NCBI GenBank assembly: GCA_949297785.1
Contig: CASFTW010000001.1
Coordinates: 124,001-188,000 of the forward strand
Reading direction: 5' to 3'
Length of the DNA: 64,000 bases
DNA from: an uncultured Spirochaetales bacterium
GTDB lineage: Bacteria; Spirochaetota; Spirochaetia; Sphaerochaetales; Sphaerochaetaceae
In this document: piece after piece, positions 58,095 to 64,000 of the stretch
How positions within the stretch are numbered: position 1 is the first letter of the stretch
How the letters are laid out: every line of letters begins with the position of its first letter
Translations under genes and position numbers: made by a program
Notes under the pieces: model-generated
Databases searched by the model: none
Seen by the model: the letters and a program-made list of their open reading frames with translations, nothing else
What the model was told of the DNA's origin: nothing

Positions 58095-60683
58095 ATGGCT
58101 GATAAGAATGAACTGACTCCGATGATGAGACAGTATCAGGAGATAAAGAAAGAGCATCCTGATGAAATACTGTTCTTCCGTCTGGGCGACTTTTATGAAA
58201 TGTTCGACGAGGATGCAATTGAAGTATCCCGTCTTCTGAATCTCACACTCACGCACAGGGGCAGTGCCCCTATGTGCGGGATTCCGTATCATGCAGCAGT
58301 CAACTATCTCAAAAGACTGCTGGATGAGGGTAAGAAAGTCGCTGTATGCGAGCAGCTCAGTCTTCCTGAGAATTCCAGGGAACTTGCAAAAAGGGAAGTC
58401 ATTCAGGTCTATACACCGGGAACGGTTGTAGAGGATGAGTACCTTGATTCATTCTCCGACAACTTCGTCCTGGCTGTCGATCTTGTGAAAGGCGAGATCT
58501 ATACCGCTCTGTGTGATATTTCAAGCGGAAAATTCTATGCCAAGCATCTTGCAAAGGATTCCCGTTTCTCAACGCTTTCAGCCTTCATCAGCTCATTCAG
58601 CATCAGCGAAATTCTCATAAACGAGGATCTCTATTTCACAAACAAGGATCTCAGAAATGTCCTTGACATGCAGGGCAGGATCATAACCAAACTTCCCCCA
58701 TGGTATTTCACGCTTAAGGAAGGACGTGCCCAGATCAGGGAAAATCTGGGTGTATCCGGTCTTTCTCCCTTCGGTCTTGGTGAGAAAGATACTCTTTTAA
58801 GTCCCATAGGCGCGCTTTTCCATTATGTCAGGGACATGTCGAAAAGTGACCTGAGACAGATTGAGAACATTCAGGTCCTCACAGATGAAGGATTCCTTCT
58901 TCTGGATGAGGCGACGGAGAAGAACCTTGAGATCGTCAGATCGCTTCAGAGCGGAGGAAGCGCATTCACGCTTTTCTCGGCTGTGAACAAAACCCGCACG
59001 GCAGCCGGAAGCAGGCTGCTCAAGGACACTCTGCTTCACCCGCTGTGTGACAAGGATAAGATAAATGAGCGTCTTTCATGGACTGAAAAGCTCGTTGATG
59101 ATATTGACGAGAGGAGGAGAATAAGAAACCTTCTTTCATCCTCTGCCGATCTGATCCGCCTTTCGACGAAGCTTGAGATGAATCGCTCCGTCGTAAGGGA
59201 TCTCATTGCAATAAAGGAAAGTCTTTTCTCTTTCTTCCGTCTGGTCGGAGAGAGACAGGAGTATCTGAAGCTGCTGAAGGCGAATCTTGAAAACCCTGAT
59301 GAGCTTCTCTCCCTTGCTTCTGAAATCGACAATGCAATCAATCCTGAATGCACGAATGCAACTCACAGCGGTACAATCATTAAGGAGGGATACGACGGGA
59401 AGCTTGATGAACTTCGTAAAATACACCTGACCGGCTCATCCCTTCTTGATGAATATCTTGAGAAAGTTAAGGCCGAGACCGGCATCACGATAATGAAGTG
59501 CGGAGAGAACAGGATCATAGGAATGTATCTTGAAGTTCCCAAAGGCCAGCTTTCAAAAGTTCCCGGGTATTTCACCAGACGTCAGACCCTTGTGGGAGGT
59601 GAGAGATTCACAACCAGCGAGCTTTCCGCAATTGAAGAAAAGATCAACAGTGCTGAGAGTGACTTCAACACAAGGGAGAGAGAACTTTACAACAGCATTG
59701 TCTCTGCCGCCGTAAAGCATTCCCGCGATCTTTTCTCGATCGGCAACATGTTTGCCGAGCTGGATGTCTATCAGAGCTTTGCCGAAGTTGCATCCCTTTA
59801 CAATTATGTCAGGCCTGAGCTAACGGACGGCGGACAGCTTGAAATAGCTGAAGGACGTCATCCTGTTGTCGAGCAGTATATCGAGCACAACAGTTTTGTG
59901 AAAAACAGTTTCAGCACATGTGAAAGCCGCTTTGCTCTTATCACGGGACCAAATATGGCCGGTAAGTCCACATTCCTGCGCCAGAATGCCCTTATCGTCC
60001 TGCTTGCCCATTGCGGATCTTTCGTTCCGGCTTCAAGTGCCCGTATCCCGCTTACTGACAGAATATTCTGCCGTGTGGGTGCGAGCGACAATCTTGCAAG
60101 AGGTGAGTCGACATTTCTTGTCGAGATGCAGGAGGCAAGCTTCATTCTCCGCAATGCAACTGAAAGAAGCTTTGTCATCATGGATGAAATCGGAAGGGGA
60201 ACCTCCACTCAGGACGGTATGAGCATCGCCTATGCTATCATGATGTATCTTCTGGATCTTGGATGCATCACTCTCTTTGCCACACATTATCATGAACTGA
60301 CCATGATAGACACATCAAAAATGCAGCTTCTGACTCTTGAAGTGTCTCAGGACAGGAACAACATCATTTTCCTGAGAAAAGCAGTCAGGGGCGTTGCTGA
60401 AAGCAGCTACGGTCTTCATGTCGCAAAACTTGCCGGAATTCCATCATCTGTAATCCGCACGGCTTCTAATTTCCAGAAGAAGCATTTCGCCGACTACAAG
60501 ATGAATATAAATGAAAGCCAGCTGGATCTTTTTGTCGATACCAATAATGTCTCTTCTTCCGATAAGGATCATCTCATCGACGAGATTTCCGATTTCGACA
60601 TCTCGAATTCCACTCCGCTTGATGCTCTCTTGCTTGTTCAGAAGCTTCAAAGTGAAATAAAGGAAATTACAAGGAAAAAGTAA
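58095..60683 (+). CDS. mutS: DNA mismatch repair protein MutS
   Basis: Mismatch-recognition ATPase, 862 residues. The N-terminal domain carries the mismatch-binding RLGDFYEMF (Phe-x-Glu; F then E). The ABC ATPase has Walker A GPNMAGKSTFLRQ, signature ESTFLVEMQE and Walker B VIMDEIGRGTS. A tail with coiled features follows. Length and motifs are those of MutS1. No mutL nearby. Confidence 0.97.
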   Translation: MADKNELTPMMRQYQEIKKEHPDEILFFRLGDFYEMFDEDAIEVSRLLNLTLTHRGSAPMCGIPYHAAVNYLKRLLDEGKKVAVCEQLSLPENSRELAKREVIQVYTPGTVVEDEYLDSFSDNFVLAVDLVKGEIYTALCDISSGKFYAKHLAKDSRFSTLSAFISSFSISEILINEDLYFTNKDLRNVLDMQGRIITKLPPWYFTLKEGRAQIRENLGVSGLSPFGLGEKDTLLSPIGALFHYVRDMSKSDLRQIENIQVLTDEGFLLLDEATEKNLEIVRSLQSGGSAFTLFSAVNKTRTAAGSRLLKDTLLHPLCDKDKINERLSWTEKLVDDIDERRRIRNLLSSSADLIRLSTKLEMNRSVVRDLIAIKESLFSFFRLVGERQEYLKLLKANLENPDELLSLASEIDNAINPECTNATHSGTIIKEGYDGKLDELRKIHLTGSSLLDEYLEKVKAETGITIMKCGENRIIGMYLEVPKGQLSKVPGYFTRRQTLVGGERFTTSELSAIEEKINSAESDFNTRERELYNSIVSAAVKHSRDLFSIGNMFAELDVYQSFAEVASLYNYVRPELTDGGQLEIAEGRHPVVEQYIEHNSFVKNSFSTCESRFALITGPNMAGKSTFLRQNALIVLLAHCGSFVPASSARIPLTDRIFCRVGASDNLARGESTFLVEMQEASFILRNATERSFVIMDEIGRGTSTQDGMSIAYAIMMYLLDLGCITLFATHYHELTMIDTSKMQLLTLEVSQDRNNIIFLRKAVRGVAESSYGLHVAKLAGIPSSVIRTASNFQKKHFADYKMNINESQLDLFVDTNNVSSSDKDHLIDEISDFDISNSTPLDALLLVQKLQSEIKEITRKK

Positions 60684-60750
60684 AATTTCTGTAAAAGTCC
60701 GGAAAAATTAAAAACACGACACACAATGAGTCAAATTTTCATTTCTCACA

Positions 60751-60762
60751 TATGTCATAAGT
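60751..60762. promoter_or_regulatory. 12-bp motif, copy 1
   Basis: TATGTCATAAGT, first of three copies upstream of the exported protein gene, about 100 bases before its -35 box. Confidence 0.5.
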
Positions 60763-60789
60763 GGTAAAATTCACACAAAATATTGTTCC

Positions 60790-60801
60790 TATGTCATAAG
60801 T
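60790..60801. promoter_or_regulatory. 12-bp motif, copy 2
   Basis: A second identical TATGTCATAAGT in the same direction, 39 bases after the start of copy 1. Confidence 0.5.
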
Positions 60802-60847
60802 ACTTGCAATTTTATAACAAAATAACTCGAATTAGGTGTCAAAACCG

Positions 60848-60876
60848 TTGACTAGTGAAAACTTATGACATAAGAT
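60848..60876 (+). promoter_or_regulatory. Promoter of the 61 kb exported protein, overlapping motif copy 3
   Basis: TTGACT (60848-60853), a 17-base spacer and TAAGAT (60871-60876). The third copy of the 12-bp motif lies inverted (ACTTATGACATA, 60861-60872) across the spacer and -10 region, within a palindrome CTTATG-A-CATAAG. A protein bound there would block RNA polymerase. Confidence 0.65.
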
Positions 60877-60928
60877 ACTTGTCAGAAGGAAAACTTAAAA
60901 CATTTATTTAAACAGGGGAAAATTTAAA

Positions 60929-61510
60929 ATGAAAAAAGTATTGACAATTGGTCTGATGCTGCTTGTATGTGCAGGATTTGTGTTTGCTGCTGATGATGAG
61001 GATAAGACAGATACTCTAACAGTTCAAATTAAAATTGAGCCTTATACGCAAGCAGAATGGTTTGAAACTGTTCCGGAGAATAATGATTGGACCAATAACG
61101 GAGATATTGTTGATGAATTAACCTCGGATCAGATTAAAAATGGTGTGACATATTTTGCTGCTGTAAGAACAAATAACAGTACATTGGATACAATTACAAT
61201 TGATGCTGCTCCTCTGAAAATCACGACTACTGATCCAATGTATACAGATAATACTAACGAATATATAAAATATAGCGTTAGGCCACATACAGATTCTGAT
61301 AATGATAACAAAGATGTTACTGGTAGTGATTCTTTGTCGACAATAACAGATACCCAGAAAACTGTTGCAGTGTATAAGGCAGCTAGCTCTGTTACTGGTG
61401 CAAGATTTATGTATGCTAAAATAGATGTACAAGTTGACAGTACATCTTATGCAAATGCTTCTGCTGGTACATATAAAGCTTCTCTGATAATGACTTTAAG
61501 TGCTCAATAA
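60929..61510 (+). CDS. Small exported protein of unknown function, AT-rich
   Basis: A 193-residue secreted protein with a signal peptide (MKKVLTIGLMLLVCAGFVFA, then ADDE). The mature part is Asp/Thr/Ser-rich and beta-like (TLTVQIKIEPYTQAEWFE), ending GTYKASLIMTLSAQ. That ending is typical of small surface beta-sandwich or fimbria-like proteins, but I cannot name a family. It is clearly more AT-rich than its neighbours. It has its own promoter with three putative operators upstream, a CAGGGG ribosome binding site, and its own terminator, so it is a single regulated gene inserted between mutS and the rimP operon. Confidence 0.75.
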   Translation: MKKVLTIGLMLLVCAGFVFAADDEDKTDTLTVQIKIEPYTQAEWFETVPENNDWTNNGDIVDELTSDQIKNGVTYFAAVRTNNSTLDTITIDAAPLKITTTDPMYTDNTNEYIKYSVRPHTDSDNDNKDVTGSDSLSTITDTQKTVAVYKAASSVTGARFMYAKIDVQVDSTSYANASAGTYKASLIMTLSAQ

Positions 61511-61596
61511 TAATGTAAGCGAGATTTGATCTTGTTACGTGCTATTGACAATATCAACAAGAAAACACTATTCTTAGGATAGTTCAATTTTCTAGT

Positions 61597-61630
61597 GAAA
61601 AGGAACCCAATTACTGGTGTTCCTTTTTTT
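61597..61630 (+). terminator. Terminator after the exported protein gene
   Basis: AAAAGGAAC (61598-61606) pairs with GTTCCTTTT (61619-61627), and the T run continues to 61630. It lies about 90 bases after the stop and just before rimP. Confidence 0.75.
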
Positions 61631-61641
61631 ATGGATTAAGG

Positions 61642-62133
61642 ATGTTAAGAAACGAGATAAAGGAAAATTCATTGTTCACACAGGTGCAGGATCTGATCGC
61701 ACCTATGGGTTACAAAGTGGTGGATGTGCAGAAGAGGGAGACTCCGGGAGGAGTGGAACTCTATCTCACAGTCTTTCTTGCAGACAGGGATGTGACTACG
61801 GATGATCTTGCAGAGGTCTACAATATCGTGTACCCACGCTATCAGGTGATCTTCGGAAGAAGGGATCTCACACTTGAAGTCTCAAGTCCTGGAATGCAGA
61901 GGAATTTCAAGGATGTGTATGAATTCACGCTTTTCAAGGGAAAGCTTGTAAAAGTCTATTCTTCCACATACTCATCCAATATTGAGGGAATAATCAGCGA
62001 TGCTGATGACAACGGAGTCACGCTGACATCGGCAGTCGTGCAGGATACGGGGGAGAGTTTTGAGACTCTTTCCCTTTCATATGATGAAATACAGAAAGCG
62101 AAACTGACATACCGCTGGGAGGAAAAGAAGTAA
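61642..62133 (+). CDS. rimP: Ribosome maturation factor RimP
   Basis: 30S subunit maturation factor, up to 163 residues. The N-terminal alpha/beta domain (LIAPMGYKVVDVQKRE, DRDVTTDDLAEVYNIV, LTLEVSSPGMQRNF) and C-terminal SH3-like domain are visible. The ATG at 61642 follows AAGG too closely. An in-frame TTG at 61672 has AAAGGA seven bases upstream and would give a more typical 152-residue protein, so the true start may be there. Heads the conserved rimP-nusA-infB operon. Confidence 0.9.
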   Translation: MLRNEIKENSLFTQVQDLIAPMGYKVVDVQKRETPGGVELYLTVFLADRDVTTDDLAEVYNIVYPRYQVIFGRRDLTLEVSSPGMQRNFKDVYEFTLFKGKLVKVYSSTYSSNIEGIISDADDNGVTLTSAVVQDTGESFETLSLSYDEIQKAKLTYRWEEKK

Positions 62134-62134
62134 C

Positions 62135-63631
62135 ATGAGTACTGATTTGAGAGATGCTATAAGAAGCATGATAGAAGAGAAGAACTATACCCGTGATATG
62201 GTTCTCGAGACTGTCAGAGAATTCGTCAAGGCAGCATACAAGAGAAGATACGGCACAGATTCCAATGTCGAGATCTCATTCTCCGATGATGACGAGCTCA
62301 CTGTCTGCTCAAGAAAAATCGTTGTAGACGAGGACAATTATTACAACGAGGTTACTGAAATTCCTCTCGACGAAGCCTTGGAACTCAGTGAGGATGCAGA
62401 GATCGGAGATGAGCTTCTCATACCGATTGATCTCTCCACATTCGACAGAGGTGCTGTACAGTCTGCAAAGCAGAGGGCACAGCAGACATTCAAGGAAGTC
62501 CAGAACAACAGAACATACAAGGAATTCAAGGCAAAGGAAGGCGAGATCATTCTCTGTATTGTCAACTCAATACTTCCCAACGGTGATATAAGACTGAATG
62601 TCGGAGGAGGAGTTGAAGGTCTTCTTCCTTATAAGAACCAGTCACCGAGAGAGACTTATGATCAGGGTACTGAAGTCAAGTGCTATCTTGAGAAAGTCGA
62701 GAATGCTGACAGTGCCAAGGATCCTGCCGTGAACCAGAAGGGCAGAAAGCAGAAGAAGGATGTCAGGATCATCCTCTCCCGTACTTCCCCGAAGCTCATC
62801 GAGAAGCTTCTCTCAATCCAGGTTCCTGAGATTTACGACAGGGAAGTCGAGATCGTTAAGATTGTGAGAACTGCAGGTCAGAGAACAAAGGTTGCCGTTA
62901 AGAGCAACAGCCGCGATATCGACCCGGTGGGAGCTACAGTCGGTCTCAAGGGAAACAGAATCCAGAGCATCATCACTGAAATCGAAGGCGAGAAGATCGA
63001 TGTCATTCCATATGATGAGAATCCTATCAACTTCATCGCATCCGCACTGACTCCGGCTCATGTCGAGAAGGTCTACCTTATCGACTTCACCACAAAAAGG
63101 GCAGTCGCTATCGTTAACCAGAAGGATGTAGGCCTTGCAATCGGCCCGAAGGGTGTCAACGTAAACCTCGCGAACAGTCTCTGTGACTGGATGATCGAGG
63201 TGATGACACAGGAGCAGTTCGATGCTCTCGATATTTCACAGGAGACAAGGGAAAAGGCTGAGGCCATCTTCACAAACGGCATTCCTCTTGATGAGAATAT
63301 GGAAGTGGCTGCAGACAAGCCGCTTACAGCTCAGGAGCTCGGAATCGATGAAAATGAGACCCTGCTTTCAGAACTCAGCATCTCTCCCGAGCTTGTCCAG
63401 AAGCTCAACTTCCGTGATATCTACACAGTTGAGGAATATGCAAACCTCACTGACGAGGAGCTTGACGACATCGGACTTTCTCAGGAGGAAAGAGATTCCA
63501 TCAATGAGTACATCTCTGTCGAAGAAGAAGTTGAAGAGGAGTTTGAGTGTCCCAACTGCGGTCACAGCGTCAAGGTCGGGACAACTGTATGCCCCAACTG
63601 CGGCGTAGAGTTCGAATTTGAAGAAGAGTAA
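62135..63631 (+). CDS. nusA: Transcription factor NusA with a C-terminal zinc ribbon
   Basis: Elongation/termination factor, 498 residues. The N-terminal domain binding RNA polymerase, an S1 domain (EGEIILCIVNSILPNGDIRL), KH1 (GATVGLKGNRIQSI) and KH2 (GLAIGPKGVNVNLA) are present. A helix-hairpin-helix-like segment (LTDEELDDIGLSQEERDSI) follows, and then a zinc ribbon with two CxxC pairs (CPNCG at about 471 and CPNCG at about 487) in an acidic tail. The last module is not part of the standard NusA layout. It is two bases after rimP, and infB follows. Confidence 0.93.
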   Translation: MSTDLRDAIRSMIEEKNYTRDMVLETVREFVKAAYKRRYGTDSNVEISFSDDDELTVCSRKIVVDEDNYYNEVTEIPLDEALELSEDAEIGDELLIPIDLSTFDRGAVQSAKQRAQQTFKEVQNNRTYKEFKAKEGEIILCIVNSILPNGDIRLNVGGGVEGLLPYKNQSPRETYDQGTEVKCYLEKVENADSAKDPAVNQKGRKQKKDVRIILSRTSPKLIEKLLSIQVPEIYDREVEIVKIVRTAGQRTKVAVKSNSRDIDPVGATVGLKGNRIQSIITEIEGEKIDVIPYDENPINFIASALTPAHVEKVYLIDFTTKRAVAIVNQKDVGLAIGPKGVNVNLANSLCDWMIEVMTQEQFDALDISQETREKAEAIFTNGIPLDENMEVAADKPLTAQELGIDENETLLSELSISPELVQKLNFRDIYTVEEYANLTDEELDDIGLSQEERDSINEYISVEEEVEEEFECPNCGHSVKVGTTVCPNCGVEFEFEEE

Positions 63632-63647
63632 TTGAATAAGGGTGAGT

Positions 63648-64000
63648 ATGAGCGAAGAAAAGACGAAAATCAGAGTTATTAAGAAGAGCCAGACTCCGGC
63701 GCAGAGCGCACCTGTGCAGAGTGCACAGCAGTCTGCCGCATCTTCAAATCCTGAGAAGAAGGTCGTTGTCATCAAGAAGAAAATCGTGACAGTGAAGGCC
63801 AAGGTAAAGGATGAGAAGAAGGAGGAAACTGCATCAGCTCCCGTTCAGCAGAGCGTACAGACAAAACCGGAAGTCAGGAACACCCTTGTGCAGCCTTCTG
63901 TGTCCCCGCAGATAAAACAGGCTTCTTCAAGCGGTAACAGCCGTCTTTCTCCGACCATTCCGGCAGCAAACAGAAATCTTGTCGGAGGAGAGAGGGTAAA
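63648..64000 (+). CDS. infB: Translation initiation factor IF-2, N-terminal part (cut by the window)
   Basis: Begins MSEEKTKIRVIKKSQ with AAGGGTG upstream, followed by a low-complexity, Lys/Ala/Gln/Ser-rich region (VVVIKKKIVTVKAKVKDEKK) typical of the variable N-terminal extension of bacterial IF-2. The GTPase domain lies outside the window. Assignment rests on this composition and on the rimP-nusA-infB order. Confidence 0.85.
   Translation, partial: MSEEKTKIRVIKKSQTPAQSAPVQSAQQSAASSNPEKKVVVIKKKIVTVKAKVKDEKKEETASAPVQQSVQTKPEVRNTLVQPSVSPQIKQASSSGNSRLSPTIPAANRNLVGGERV

Noticed and set aside
60751-60872. The three 12-bp repeats as DnaA boxes/origin or as a CRISPR array
   Set aside because: They do not match TTATNCACA, are too few and unevenly spaced for CRISPR, and one lies on a promoter.

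Overview
This 64 kb window is chromosomal DNA of a diderm bacterium, most likely a spirochaete of the Sphaerochaetales or a treponeme-like relative. This placement is an inference from gene content: an LptD resembling Treponema OstA/LptD proteins, TamB next to BamA, NusA next to infB, a PgpH-type HD phosphohydrolase, MEP-pathway IspG, and no peptidoglycan, flagellar or chemotaxis genes in view. I did no database search. Coding density is high. Most genes sit on the + strand in tightly packed, often overlapping operons, and TTG or GTG starts are common.

Layout. The left 2.5 kb is decayed accessory DNA. It holds a broken antitoxin/PIN-toxin pair cut by the window edge, an unassigned membrane protein, a start-less gene remnant and about 1 kb with no convincing gene. 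From 2.5 to 12 kb come a LonB-type AAA+ protease, nrdA-nrdB (class I ribonucleotide reductase), a small P-loop kinase-like protein, a candidate small RNA with its own promoter and terminator, and a reverse-strand Ca2+-ATPase. From 12 to 27 kb runs a long co-directional series: degenerate YhcH-like protein, ispG, uvrA, lptD, phoH, pgpH, ybeY, a SAM hydrolase (DUF62 family), an ECF transporter S component, and one polypeptide carrying both ECF ATPases and the ECF transmembrane T domain. From 27 to 33 kb is a glycolytic/secretion block (gap, pgk, tpiA, secG) with hairpins between cistrons, then a flavodoxin-like protein, a parvulin-type exported foldase, nusB and map. From 33 to 38 kb is an accessory patch: a MATE exporter, a phosphoribosyltransferase, a TetR regulator, and a reverse-strand pair encoding an outer-membrane-like protein and a lipoprotein separated by a run of eight G. 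From 38 to 50 kb come folD-miaB-sir2, the tmRNA gene close to smpB, a PEGA/FGE-sulfatase membrane protein, lepB, hemW-like, yebC-ruvC-ruvA-ruvB-queA and tmk. From 51 to 61 kb are tamB, bamA and mutS, followed by a small, AT-rich exported protein behind a promoter decorated with three copies of a 12-bp motif. The window ends with rimP-nusA-infB (truncated). This NusA carries a C-terminal zinc ribbon.

How it fits together. The window covers outer-membrane biogenesis (LptD, BamA, TamB, SecG, LepB, parvulin), DNA repair (UvrA, MutS, RuvABC), trans-translation (tmRNA plus SmpB), nucleotide supply (NrdAB, Tmk, FolD), translation and rRNA maturation (NusA, RimP, IF-2, NusB, YbeY, Map, QueA, MiaB), and lower glycolysis. 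The least conventional items are the small-RNA candidate at 8.7 kb, the poly-G tract between two surface-protein genes, the repeated operator upstream of the 61 kb exported protein, and the fused ECF AAT protein coupled to a SAM hydrolase.
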